A stretch of DNA of 64,000 nucleotides from positions 1 through 64,000 of the forward strand of contig JAUKTV010000003.1 in NCBI GenBank assembly GCA_030549205.1, read 5' to 3'. This document shows, piece after piece, positions 25,140-36,974 of the stretch. This DNA is from Apiosordaria backusii. Taxonomy: Eukaryota; Ascomycota; Sordariomycetes; Sordariales; Lasiosphaeriaceae. Position 1 is the first letter of the stretch. Every line of letters begins with the position of its first letter. A model generated the notes under the pieces. That model did no database searches. It was not told the DNA's origin and saw only the letters and a list, made by a program, of their open reading frames with translations. The position numbers and the translations under genes were made by a program.

Positions 25140-28100
25140 CCTGGCTTATAATATGGGAGTTTAGAAAGGGATAGAAGGCTTTTTTCTTGCATTATCGATC
25201 GATTTCTTTCTCTTGACTTGGGAGGAGAGAAAGCTGCTAATTGATAGGTTTGGGTTCAAAGTCATAGTTTTTGTACATATAGGACTAAGGTATGTTGGGA
25301 ACTCAAAAAAGAGATACAACCGGGCGATACAATGGTTAACTGTTTGGCATCTTGACTAGGTAGGTATGTGATGTATTCAGGTTTGAATTACTAGATTCAG
25401 GGTATGGGACCCGTGCCCCCAGTGAGCGACTTAGTTTTTGGGATCAAACAAGTAAGGCACTCTCAAGCCCGAAAACTACCTTGCTTCCTGGGACACGAGT
25501 GTGTAATTGATGGAATGCTACACAGGAAGGTGTCGGCCATGAGTGGAAGAGCAGAGGGCCACAAGCTCTGGAGCAACATTTCGGCTGTTCTCTACGTAGA
25601 TGGCCTTGCTATGTATTGGTAAGTAATCACCTAATCTATATTGTCATCATCTATGACCTTTACACACATTCCAAAGCCGTATAAATCAATCTCGCCGATG
25701 AGTTCATGGAAAAACAAGCAGAGGGACAGGTCACGGAAGTGACGATGACGACGGATCTAATCTAATGGATGACCCAGGAATCCCGGATTGTCAGTGTCGA
25801 AGGGGGGCGGGGGACTGGAAGCGATGCCACATTGTTCCACAAAAACCAGTCTTCCCTATCTAGTGGCGGTATCCTTCATCGCGTTATCAGTACATGATGA
25901 CGATGCCAGGTCTTGCATTTGGTTGGTTGGTCTTGGCGTTTCTCTGGTGGAAGGTCAAGAAAAGTCGTACCATGTTTCGATAGGGGTGGAGTATGAGTGT
26001 ACCTATGTACAGGACATCATGTGTCAGAATAAAGCATTGGGATAAATGGGAATCTTTTGGAAAGTTTCTTTAAGTTTATGCCCGAAGCTCGTTGTATGCT
26101 TCCGGTGGTTGAAAAAAATGAATGTTGTAGGTGAAAATGGCATATCATTATGTGTTGGCTTTTAGGTTTGTATTGATCGGGTGAGTACCAGGTGCTGCAT
26201 CTCATTGTTTATGATCATTTTGAGGGGGCTGAGGTTTTATTGAAATCTTGGTTCAAATCATTATCTCGTATCAAAAAATCATCTGAGTGATAGGCCAACT
26301 GACATGTGCCTGTTTTGTAGTCACACTACTTATATGTGGGCGGGGGCCTAGGCCTTGTCTTTTGGCCGTTGGTTGTGATCCCCTTCGATGGGGTGCATGG
26401 AGATTTATGGTGTCATTCTTGGCAATGGTGTGAGTGGCGGATCGCTTGGGGGTTGCTTCTACATTTGTACCTCAGGTAGATTGTCTGATTGTGCGAATGA
26501 ATGTCCCCAGTGGTGGGGGTGGCATCAACGATTACACTAGGTATGCCTGAGCTTGTTCGCGTCAGATAAGCAAATATATTACCTATACTAGTTGGTGACG
26601 TCGTTCCTGTTGTAGGTCAATGTTGCAAGTCGATAGGTGTACTGGGGCATGATGGCATGGAATGCCGTGAATGTGTCGCATTCTTGGCTTCGGGTGACGT
26701 GCCGTTTGAGACCCTGTGGCTCTTGTTTCCACGTGGTGGTGGGGATAAATCGGTTGTGATCGTTAATCGATTGGCGGGCACCTGTCAAGGCTTTTTACAA
26801 TCTCCCTCTCTCCCTCTTAAACATTGCGCAGGTATTATATGGTAGAGATAGAAGATTTGTGATCCTCGCTGATGTGAATCATCAATGCAGTCCCTCACGT
26901 TGTCTCAAATGCAAACTATTATCTCTTGCACGCAAGTGGTAGCCCATGCAACCTGCCTGCTTCAATATGCATTACCTACAAGACCATCTATTGTTTGTTT
27001 GAAACAGCGAAGTATCTAATTCTTACAGCTTTTGAACCGTTTTCTTTCATGAAAGGACTTGTGATATGCACAATTCAGTGAAATCGCAAATGATTACCTA
27101 GTAAGGTATGACCTCTCACTGAGCTGATTATCTGCATGTGATTGACAGTGGTGCCAAGACTCGAAAAGGGGTCACTCCTTTTCTTGGGTGGGGATTTACT
27201 TATTTGTTGCTGCAAATAAACTGGTGATGTACTTGTGGGAGTTGACGTGCACGAGATAGAGCTCTTGATTCTCAGGATGGCGTTGCCAGGTCTCACTTCA
27301 AACTGGCAAGTGTAATTGGTAATGTCTTACATCTCAGCCATGCTCTCCTATGGAGAAGATGCTGTTTAGGTACTGACTGGGGAGGCGACCTGCCTACCGA
27401 CTCACAGTCTCCCAATGAGGTATTGCTTCCAAGTCGCAGTCTTTCTTTCGGGACCGCCGAAGGTGAGCGCTTATCCTTACCGGTGTAGGGGGGTTTAGAA
27501 AGCCGTACGTCCACTTCCAATTAAACTTTCCGGGTTAAAATAATTTAATTACTTTAAGGTTAAGAGTAGCTTACAGCCAAGTTAGCGGTTTAAATCTAAA
27601 CAAACAGTTTAAACAAATAGTACTTAAAGGATATTTAAGCCTTAAAGTATTACCATTGCTATATTAACTATAATTAAATACTCGATATATATTAAATCGA
27701 CAATTTCCTATTAATTAAATCTGATTATATACTTATATAGTTAGCCGTTTAATTATTATATATAGTAATTAAAATTAAATATAAAAATAGCTAAAATATT
27801 ATAAAGAAGGTACTATTTTTAAAGTAAGTACGAGCTAACCTTAAGCCAGCCCTAAACTGTTTAATTAAAATGAACCTTTCGTTAAAATAAACTGTAAGAC
27901 TATCCGTACGCGGCTTAAATACATAAGTAAGTATATAATTCCAACTAAACTTTCGGGCTTTATTTTATATAAGCCGTACTTTGAACGGCTCCCTGGACCC
28001 CCCTTGGCCGGGTAAGTCGTTACTCGGTGGCTCAGCTTCTCCTCAAAATATGGACTGGCAGCCAATGAGTGTGCGCTTTCTCGGGTTCCTCGTTTTTTTC

Positions 28101-28264
28101 GTGCATGACAAGGTTGTACAATTTTGGTCTCAGGTGCGCGCCTTCCTATTTTTTGCTCAGCCAGCTTACCTTAGCCCAGAGTTTCCCGTCCTCTAAGCTG
28201 AAAATCTGTCTTCTGACCTCAATTCCATCTAATACTAGAAGAATACGTTGATACCACCGCTACG
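25140..28264. other. Intergenic region with normal base composition, no gene recognised
   Basis: Base composition jumps from near-total AT richness to normal at about 25,140. Only short frames under 90 codons occur, with no conserved domain, start context or splice pattern I can support. The RIP islet at 27,500-27,990 lies within it. The last 250 bp before 28,265 probably hold the promoter and 5' UTR of the CFEM-like gene. Confidence 0.5.
27497..27990. repeat. RIP-mutated islet with imperfect terminal direct repeats
   Basis: This is an AT-rich patch of about 0.45-0.5 kb inside normal DNA. Related direct repeats lie near its edges: TTCCAATTAAACTTTCCGGG at about 27,515 and TTCCAACTAAACTTTCGGGC at about 27,950, the latter a transition-plus-indel variant. 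CCGTACG motifs occur near both ends. It looks like a small RIP-mutated repeat copy. No coding content or element class is recognisable. Confidence 0.5.
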
Positions 28265-29397
28265 ATGTATAGTATTGTTGCAACATTTCTTCTTCTGCTA
28301 TCCGTATCGACCGCCGACGTCCCCATTTCAATCTCGTCCTTCCCACCCTACCTTGAGCAACGCGACTGCGTCAAGCTCTGCCTGTGGCACGCAACTGCGA
28401 GCACAACCGGCGGCTTGGTGGTGGCTATCGGCTGCAGCAAGCCATGGGTCAACGAATGCTTCTGTCAGAAGGAGCTGGCTAGTAAAGCCTCGTCGTTTGT
28501 CTCCACCTGCGTGGCTAGTCGGTGCGGGAGTCCAAAAGAGTATTCTCCCTCAGTGGGAGCTATCACTCGTGCTCTGGGAGTTTACAACAGTTACTGCGCA
28601 GAAAACGGGATGCCAATACCGACCGTCGCCTCGATCAAGAGCTTCGATGGGTACCTTGCGATGCCGGAGTGCGCTAGATTGTGTCTATGGCATGCCGGGC
28701 AGAGTGAAGACGATTTGATGCCAAATATGGGATGTGGAGAACCTTGGGATAATGGGTGTCTGTGCGATAGGGAAAACAATGAAGAAAGGGTATTAAGGGG
28801 GAAGGTTTTTATGACGGGCTGTGTCGCTAGTCGGTGTGGGACAAGACAGGCGCAAGATGGAATTGTAACAGAGGCTCTTGGGGTCTGGGGGAGTTACTGT
28901 GGGAGTGCTGGGCTGTCGTTGGCAGCAATTACTGAGATGGCAACGACAGTTGTTGGTATGACAACGACCGACACCGCTGCAGGTCCATCACCGACTGACG
29001 ATCAGGTTGGAGGAAACGAGCCCGGTAAGCATTCTTGCGTCGTGTCAATAGAGAAGACGTCTTCAGCTAATTTGTCTTGCTATCAGCCCAAATTTCCGCT
29101 GGAGCAATTGCTGGAATTGTCGTAGGCGGCACTGCGGCTGTGATTGCCGCAGTGGTCGCTGCTGCGTTGATCATGTATAGAAGACGACAAAACAGAACCG
29201 ACATCGACGTTTCCCATGTGGTCGAAGATGCGAAACCTGTACCGGATGGTCAAACCCATCCGACTGCAGCAAAACAGATCCACGAGAAGCAGGCCGAGCA
29301 AGAAGTTGCAGAAGCTGACCAGGACAACAGTGCTGTTCTGAGACACGAATTATCGGATCAAAGCCCACACCAGTACACGACAGAGCTGCCAGCTTGA
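28265..29397 (+). CDS. Two-repeat CFEM-like cysteine-rich single-pass membrane protein
   Basis: The protein is 356 aa from two exons (28265-29024 and 29087-29397), joined across a 62-nt intron with a GTAAGC donor and CAG acceptor. It has an N-terminal signal peptide (residues 1-17). Two tandem cysteine-rich repeats start at Cys35 and about Cys136, each with a C-x3-C, a GC, a C-x-C and a C-x3-C plus a later Cys, the eight-cysteine pattern of CFEM domains. The repeats share the CLWHA and CVASRCG motifs. A Thr-rich stalk, one transmembrane helix (about residues 258-284) and a charged cytoplasmic tail follow. CFEM proteins sit at the fungal surface in haem or iron capture, signalling or host interaction; the role of this one is unknown. 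The Asp normally linked to haem binding cannot be assigned confidently. Confidence 0.8.
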
Positions 29398-29965
29398 CAT
29401 TCATAAGAGAAGGTTTCGGGCGAAACAAAGAAGGTTTCAAGTCGCGTTGGATATCTCGAAATGAGAGTATAGATGGCTTCTGTTACCTTTTTTATCTCTT
29501 TGACAACTCTCTTGTATTGGTTTGTTTGAAGTTGGGTATCTTGGGTGCGGGACCGTTTTGGCTATCTCTGGCGCTCATATCAGCATAGGAATCATATGTT
29601 GGCCAAGCAATGCAATCTACAGCTACTGCCTATTCAAGCTTTCGACTGCGGGTAATATCCGCCGTCACCTCCAAGGTCGCCGCAACCTTCTCCACTTGCC
29701 AAAGGTCAGCCGTGTACCGCTCCAATCGGGACGGCTTCCTATATTGTGGTTTTGGAGTAACGAGGGGTACCAGCCGTGTCATATCATCCGTTCCGACATG
29801 ATCCTAGCCACATACTGACGACCTCTCGCTCTCTTATACACAGTGTTCGAGCCCAGTGTGTCAGTTCTCGGGTATGATATAACGCATGTGTGTGCCCTCA
29901 CGGAAAGTTTCTACATCTTGTTTACTTCACACGCTTGACAGCATTATCCCTTGAATATCATCAGC
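29398..29965. other. Intergenic: 3' UTR of CFEM-like gene and promoter of GH3 gene
   Basis: The interval of 568 bp lies between two plus-strand genes. Only short frames are present. I see no RNA gene or repeat. Confidence 0.5.
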
Positions 29966-32463
29966 ATGAAACTTGGCAAGTCATTGTTGGCCAGTCTTTT
30001 GGCTTTCAACATTGTTGAAGGCTCTGAGACTCCTGATTGTGTCAATGGACCACTCGCAAGCAATTTGATATGTGATACAACTGCCTCACCTCCTGCGCGA
30101 GCAGCTGCCCTAGTTCAGGCTTTGAATATCACAGAGAAACTTGGAAATCTAGTGGAGTGTGTCAAAGACAAGCATCTTTTCATTCTGAATTGGATCCAAT
30201 TGAGCTAACATTCTGACAGCATGAGTCTCGGGGCAGAAAGGCTCGGTCTTCCACCCTATGCATGGTGGAATGAGGCTCTTCATGGTGTTGCTGCGTCCCC
30301 AGGGGTGTCTTTCAACCAAACAGGGGGGGCATTCTCCCACGCTACCTCTTTCGCAAACACCATTACTTTGGCTGCCGCCTTTGACAATGACCTGGTGTAT
30401 GCGGTCGCGGATGTGATCAGTACTGAGGCACGGGCGTTTAGTAATGTTGGACTTGCTGGGTTGGACTACTGGACGCCAAATATCAACCCATACAAGGATC
30501 CAAGATGGGGAAGGGGTCATGAGGTTTGCTAATCCTCGTTTCTTGTTTTTCTTTGCCACTTTACAAGACACTTGGCCACTGACAAGTCGACAGACGCCTG
30601 GCGAAGACCCAGTACACATCAAAGGCTATGTAAAGGCTCTTCTTCAAGGTTTAGAAGGGAAAGATAAGATTAGAAAAGTGATTGCTACTTGCAAACACTT
30701 TGCAGCCTATGATCTGGAAAGATGGCAGGGAGTTGTGAGATACAGATTCAACGCTGTTGTTACCTCGCAAGACCTTTCCGAGTATTATCTCCCCCCCTTT
30801 CAACAATGCGCCCGAGACAGCAAAGTAGGATCATTCATGTGCTCGTATAATGCGCTCAACGGAACACCAGCATGCGCGAGCACATATCTGATGGATGATA
30901 TCCTTCGTAAGCACTGGAACTGGACGGAACACAACAACTACATCACTAGCGACTGCAATGCTATTCAGGTTGGTGCAGCATGAAGTTCCGTCCCGTTAAT
31001 GTCTTTTCTGACACAATCAGGATTTCCTCCCCAACTTTCACAACTTCAGCCAGACCCCAGCCCAAGCAGCCGCCGATGCTTACAACGCCGGCACCGACAC
31101 CGTGTGTGAAGTCCCCGGCTATCCTCCGTTTACAGACGTCATCGGAGCATACAACCAATCTCTTCTCTCTGAAGACATAATCGACCGAGCACTCCTGAGA
31201 TTATACGAAGGCCTAATCCGAGCTGGATATTTCGACTCTGCCTCACCCCATCCATACACCAAAATCGACTGGTCGCAAGTCAACACCCCCAAAGCCCAAG
31301 CCTTAGCACTCCAGTCCGCCACTGACGGGATGGTTCTCCTCAAAAACAACGGAATCCTGCCCCTGAACCTCACCGGCAAAACAGTCGCCCTCATCGGCCA
31401 CTGGGCCAACGCAACCCGTCAAATGCTGGGGGGTTATAGCGGCATCCCGCCCTACTACGCAAACCCAGTCTACGCAGCCACCCAGCTCAACCTCTCTTTC
31501 CATTACGCCCCCGGCCCAGTCAACCAATCCTCCCCCTCACCAAACGATCCTTGGACAGCCCCCGCTCTAGCTGCCGCCTCGAAAGCAGACATAATCCTCT
31601 ACTTCGGCGGCACCGACCTCTCCATAGCAGCCGAAGACCGCGACAGGGACTCCATCGCCTGGCCCTCCGCCCAGCTCTCCCTCTTGTCGTCCCTCGCCCA
31701 GCTTGGCAAACCAGTCATTGTAGCCCGGTTAGGCGACCAAGTAGACGACACCCCTTTGTTGTCTAATCCCAACATCTCCGCAATCCTCTGGGTGGGTTAC
31801 CCAGGGCAGTCAGGCGGGATGGCGGTGTTTGATATCATCACTGGCAAGAAATCCCCCGCCGGGAGACTGCCCGTGACGGTGTACCCAGAGGGGTACGTAA
31901 ACCAGATTCCGCTGACGGAAATGGCGCTGAGAGGCGGGAGAGATGGAATGAGGCCGGGGAGGACGTACAGGTGGTATAATGAGTCGGTTCTGCCGTTTGG
32001 GTACGGGTTGCATTATACTACTTTTACAGCAAAATTCGGGGTTTTTGAGTCGTTAACTATTGACACTGGGGAGTTGATTGGGGGCTGTGAAGAGAGATAT
32101 AAAGACCTTTGTCCGTTCCCGCAGGTATCCGTTTGGGTGTCGAACAGCGGGGAGAGAGTCTCGGATTATGTTGCTTTGGTATTTGTCAAGGGTGAGTACG
32201 GGCCGGAGCCGTATCCGTTGAAGACGTTGGTTGGGTATAGGCGGATTAGGGATATCGAGCCGGGGTTTACGGGGGCGGTGCCCGTGAGTGTAGTGCTGGG
32301 GGATTTGGCTAGGGTTGATTTGAGTGGGAACAGGGTGCTTTATCCGGGGAGGTATACTTTTGTTTTGGATGTTGGGGAGCAGCTCAAGGATGAGGTTGTT
32401 ATTGACCTTGTGGGGGAGGAGGTTGTTTTGGAGGAGTTTCCTCAGCCACCTGTGAAGGGTTAA
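29966..32463 (+). CDS. GH3 beta-xylosidase, secreted
   Basis: The protein is 770 aa from four exons: 29966-30156, 30220-30523, 30594-30968 and 31021-32463. All junctions are GT-AG and keep frame through conserved motifs. A signal peptide covers residues 1-18 (start at the first ATG in frame). The GH3 N-terminal domain carries RLGLPPYAWWNEALHG, the PRWGRGHETPGEDP block spanning intron 2, and KHFAAYDLE. The nucleophile Asp285 lies in TSDCNAIQ. The C-terminal GH3 domain contains AEDRDRDSIAWP and GYPGQSGG, and a fibronectin III-like domain ends the protein. The motif set is that of fungal xylan 1,4-beta-xylosidases, which release xylose from xylo-oligosaccharides; arabinosidase side activity is possible. 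Its 3' end faces the RING gene 212 bp away. Confidence 0.93.
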
Positions 32464-32675
32464 GCATGAGTTAAAAAGTGGTTTAACTTCATAACTTGGA
32501 CAGCAAGGGAGCCCACGACGAGAAAGCCAATCGTTATATATTGCGTTGAATTGAACAGCCTATGTTTTTCAGTTAACTATCTTTCAGGCACAGCCCCTCA
32601 TCAAATTCTTGTTCTTCATCTTTACCATATACCAGCCCCATAGTCTCGCATAGTTTCGTAATTGTTCCTGGCTTC

Positions 32676-33393
32676 TTATCGAATTCTACTCGTGTCCAGC
32701 TGCAACGCCCGTTGAGGTCTTACCAAGGCATTGCTTGCGGTCTTGGCCTGGAGATCAACTCGGCTACATGGCCTAGTTAGAAACCGTCTTTGACTTCTTA
32801 TGGTATTTCTTGATTCCCTGAGGTGGCAAAACACATGCGAGGGTTGCTTACCACAACGGACATGTAACCGCAAACTGCAACAGCCACGGGTCAACACACG
32901 GCGGATGGAAGATGTGCCCACATGGCAGCTTCCGAACATCCCCTCCCTCCACAAAGTCCTCTGTGCAGATAGCACAGCTATGACCTTTTGTCGCTTTCTT
33001 CTTTTCGGGTTTCATGATGCCACCTTCCAAGGTACCAGCATCGCTGTCGGATGGCGGTGTCACTGGCCTGTCCTTTTTTTGAGTCCAGCTCCAGATTCTT
33101 AAGCTTGTTTTCGCCCACATCGAAGCAGGCTTTGCTTGTTCTGGTCTCTGAAGCTCATTGATGAGAGCCTCGTTGTACTTGACGATAGGCATTGACGCCA
33201 GTGTTTCCTCTCCGACTCCGGATCTTCCTCCTCGTATCCGGTCGGTGATAGTCTCGCGGATGACTTCGAGGGTGGAGGATCGTTGTGCGACAAAGACACA
33301 GCCGAGAATGAGGATGGCGATCATGACGGCGAGGATGACCGAAGTGGCAGGGGGGCCGACGCGAGGGCCACCGTTGGGATCGATAGCAGCCAT
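32676..33393 (-). CDS. Small RING-H2 membrane protein, probable E3 ubiquitin ligase
   Basis: The protein is 209 aa from two minus-strand exons, 33393-32852 and 32763-32676. The donor is GTAAGC. The acceptor TGTAG was chosen because it completes the final RING cysteine (C-P-L-C-R). One transmembrane helix lies at residues 18-36 ([19 protein letters not shown]). A basic linker precedes the C-terminal RING-H2 finger: C-x2-C, then C-x-H-x2-H-x2-C, then C-x2-C. Small single-pass RING-H2 proteins of this plan are membrane-anchored ubiquitin ligases of the ATL/RNF type. The substrate is unknown. Without the intron the finger would lack its last ligand, ending C-P-L-W. Confidence 0.82.
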
Positions 33394-35014
33394 AATTGGG
33401 CTTGCTATGTGTCTTCCTGACCTGATGGTGGAGAGTGTGTAGAGACAACTGCAGCAAAGGCAGTGGTGGATCCAGAATGTAATGTCACACAGGGCAGCTG
33501 GCGTCAGAAACTCAAATATGTTTTGAGAATGGGGTTCAAAAAAGTCGACGGGAAGGAAGGAGATGTATGGAAAAGAAAAGTTTGGAATTCATGGAGTTTT
33601 TGGTGAGTGACAGACGAAGCAATGGGTGCCGCTCATTGTCGCACTTTTGGCTTATTTGCCTGTCACGGTTGCCTTGTGGACTTTGAGGATCACTCGTGAC
33701 ACGAGCCCATCGGAAATCGGGACTTCCACAACCGGTACTTCGAGGATGCTGTGCTTCAGCATAGAAGAGCAAGGATTCGCGGCGGTGCTTAGTGTTCGGC
33801 GTGCTTCCCCGAGGAGATGAGCTGCCAGAAGACATGAGGTGATATCGTGGGTGAGCTGTGATCATGGAGGGCGGGAAGGGGCACCAATTGCCCCTGACTG
33901 ATTTAGCTAAATTTGACGTAACGAATAATACTGTGAGACAGGTGCTCAGCCCGCGTCTCTCTAAGCACTCATACCAGATGAGAAAGTGAAGAGGGATATG
34001 CCTCTATGAGTGATTTGGGTCCTTGAGGGCTCGGGCGAGGACTTTGTACACTAAATCACTTGCAGCCACGGTGATGCTTGGCAGACAGTGGCGGGCCAAT
34101 GATGGGCCGCAAAAGTGAGGGAGACAAGAGAAAAGGGAAGGCATAAAGATTTGGGGAACCTGACGCCAGGATCGCATCGAATGGTGGGGATCAAATGTAG
34201 CGCAATGACCCACAGATGGACGACAAGTGGTGTCTCTATCGAATGTACCACCATGACCCCATGTACATACACACAGAGACCAGGGAGGCGGCCAACGGTC
34301 AAGGGGACTCGGTTCCCATCCACACTTGCGTGCCATGGAAGCCATGGAAGTTGACAGAGGGCATTGTCCCTGTACCACTGAACTCTAAGGACAGCTCTGG
34401 CATCGTGATGCTTGCTAGATGCGAGTTTGAGACGCTGTATCAAAACCAACAACTCGTACCATGGAGTTGTGGTGGTTGTTGAACGTGGGTTTCGCGAACG
34501 GGGCTGCTTGGGTTCCTGGTAGCCATACCTTAGGTAAAAGCCAAAGAGGCTACAGAAAAAAGATAGGGACCTGAATTGAGAATTCTTTTAGGAAGCGTCG
34601 ACGCTTACTTACAACGAACCCACATCAAGAATAGAATCTGGAGGTCAATGGTTGGCAGATGCTGTCACTAAGATGATGTTGTTAGCGCATAGCGGGGTCC
34701 GTTCTAGAAACCCCGCCCTCGACGTCCATGAAAATCGGTGCGGGGCAGAGCTCCTTGCTGCTCTGACCAATCAGAAGCTCAGACTCCCATCGAAAGACAT
34801 CGAAAGTCCAGAGCTTTCCATGAGCCTTGCGCCAGGTCTCCAGAGACTCACAGCACTTTGGTGCTGAAAACCTTCTTCTGTAGCCTGACCTACCTATTTG
34901 TTGACTGTTTTCCTCTCAACAACGACAGACTCAGATTTCGAACCCAAGCACACCAAGAGATACCCTTACTTGCTTTTCTTTTCCAGCTATAGCCCACCAC
35001 TGTAACTCAGCACC
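33394..35014. other. Divergent intergenic region between RING gene and STI1
   Basis: About 1.6 kb separates a minus-strand and a plus-strand gene. No supported coding sequence is present. It contains a 14-bp perfect palindrome at 34593-34606, a heat-shock-like palindromic site at 34692-34716 and a CCAAT box at 34767-34771 upstream of STI1. Confidence 0.5.
34692..34716. promoter_or_regulatory. Candidate heat-shock element within an inverted repeat upstream of STI1
   Basis: TTCTAGAA (34702-34709) is a tail-to-tail TTCnnGAA pair, the core of a heat-shock factor site. It lies between perfect 7-bp inverted arms, GCGGGGT (34692-34698) and ACCCCGC (34710-34716). It is about 300 bp upstream of the STI1 start. 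Sti1/Hop genes are classic heat-shock-factor targets, so the position fits, but only two nGAAn units are clear, which is below the usual three. Confidence 0.45.
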
Positions 35015-36974
35015 ATGTCCACAGCTGACGAGCTCAAGGCTCTGGGCAATAAGGCCATTGCCGCGAAGAATTTCGACGAGGCCATGTAAGGTTCCCAAAG
35101 ACCCTGCCTTGGCAAGGGATACCTCAGGTGGAAGGACAACGGGCTGTTGCTAACCAGTTGGGCGCACAGTGACAAGTTCACACAGGCTATTGCCCTCGAC
35201 CCACAGAACCACATCCTCTACAGCAACCGTTCAGCTGCGTATGCTTCGAAGAAGGACTGGGACCATGCCCTCGAGGACGCCCAGAAGACTACAGAATTGA
35301 AGCCAGACTGGCCAAAGGGATGGGGCCGCAAGGGTACTGCGCTGTACGGCAAGGGGGACCTTCTCGGTGCCCATGATGCCTACGAGGAGGGCCTCAAAAT
35401 CGACCCTAACAATGCGGGCATGAAGAACGATCTTGCCTCAGTAAAGCGTGCCATGGAAGCGGAAGCGGGAGCCGGTGAGTGTTTTGCGCTGTCAGTTGAC
35501 GCAAGAAACGAAAGTTAACCAAATTCTCAGGCGGTCCGTTCGGCGGTGACCCGACTGGCGGCATTGGCCAGATGTTCAACGACCCGAACCTGATTCAGAA
35601 GCTTGCGAGCAACCCCAAAACCAGTGCTTTCCTTGCGGATCCAGGGTTTATGGCCAAGTTGCAGTCCATCAAGCAAAACCCTAACAATACACAAGAACTC
35701 TTCAGCGATCCCAGGTTCATCCAGGTGCTTGGTGTCTTGATGGGCGTTGATATGACGATGGCCGACCCTGGCTCCGTACCTGGTGCCTCTGGCTCCGCTA
35801 AGGAGGCCGAGGAGGACGTACCAATGCCTGATGCTAAGCCTGCGCAGCCACCGAAGGCTCCTGAGCCCGAGCCTGCGCCGGAGCCGGAAGATGAGGAGGC
35901 CCTCGAGAAGAAGAAGGCCAAGGAGGCTGCTGACAAGGAGAAGCAACTCGGCACAGAAAACTACAAGAAGCGCAACTTTGATGAGGCTATCAAGCACTAC
36001 CAGGCTGCCTGGGACCTTTACAAGGATATCACCTATCTCAACAACCTTGGTGCGGCTTACTTCGAGAAGGGTGACTACCAGGCCTGCATTGAAACTTGCA
36101 CCAAGGCTGCCGAGGAAGGCCGCGCTCTGTACGCCGACTTCAAGCTAATCGCCAAGTCATACGCCCGTATTGGTAGCGCCTATGAGAAACTCGGCGACCT
36201 TGGCAAGGCTATCGACTACTACAACATGTCTCTTCGCGAGCACCGGACACCGGATGTGGTAACCAAGGTTCGGAATGCTGAACGCAACAAGATTGAGGCT
36301 GCGCGCAAGGCCTACATTGACCCAGAAAAGGCCGAGGAAGCTCGCGTAGAGGGCAACACGAAGTTCAAGGAGTCGGACTGGCCTGGTGCCGTTGCCGCCT
36401 ACTCAGAGATGATCAAGCGTGCACCTGAGGATCCTCGTGGTTACAGCAACCGCGCCGCTGCGTTCATCAAGCTTCTCGAGTTCCCTAGCGCTCTTGATGA
36501 CTGTGACGCTGCCATCAAGAAGGATCCTAAGTTCATCCGCGCTTATATCCGCAAGGCCCAGGCCTACTATGGTATGCGTGAGTATAGCAAGTGCGTTGAC
36601 GCATGCACTGAGGCTCAGACTGTGGACAACGAGCACCACAATGGCGCCAATGCCAAGGAGATTGAGCAGCAGCAACAGAAGGCCTTCACTGCCATGTATT
36701 CGGCACGCGAGAACGAGACGGAGGAGCAGACTAAAGAGCGCTTGGCTCGTGACCCTGAGGTAAGCTTTCTCCGTGCTAAACTGACGCACTTGGGGTACAC
36801 TTTTACTGACATTCTGAACAGATTATGGGCATCATGGGAGACCCAGTCATGCAGGCCATCCTTCAGCAGGCGCAGTCCGATCCTGCTGCTCTGAACGAGC
36901 ACATGAGGAACCCTACGGTTCGCACCAAGATTCAGAAGCTGATTGCCGCTGGTGTTATTCGCGTGGGTCGGTAA
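35015..36974 (+). CDS. sti1: Hsp90/Hsp70 co-chaperone Sti1 (Hop)
   Basis: The protein is 585 aa from four exons: 35015-35085, 35170-35474, 35531-36759 and 36822-36974. All introns are GT-AG, and frame and family sequence are continuous across each. The start ATG is preceded by CACC. The order of domains is TPR1 (residues 1-110), the first DP/STI1 domain ([16 protein letters not shown] onward, about 135-195), a Pro/Glu/Ala linker, TPR2A ([18 protein letters not shown] onward), TPR2B ([16 protein letters not shown] onward) and the C-terminal DP2 with [12 protein letters not shown]. The length matches fungal Sti1. It is cytosolic and bridges Hsp70 and Hsp90 so that client proteins can be passed on. 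The upstream heat-shock-like site suggests heat induction. It is convergent with the nicotinamidase gene. Confidence 0.95.

Noticed and set aside
1..25140. Search for active retrotransposon proteins or tRNA genes in the AT-rich block
   Set aside because: Every recognisable pol motif is broken by stops and transitions, and no cloverleaf-like sequence with intact A and B boxes was seen.
25404..27520. Short frames of 60-85 codons in the 25-27.5 kb region
   Set aside because: No start context, splice pattern or family resemblance. Frequency is as expected by chance.
35527..36789. Long antisense frames opposite STI1
   Set aside because: Leu/Arg/Ala-rich shadows of a highly expressed gene with biased codons; no independent evidence.
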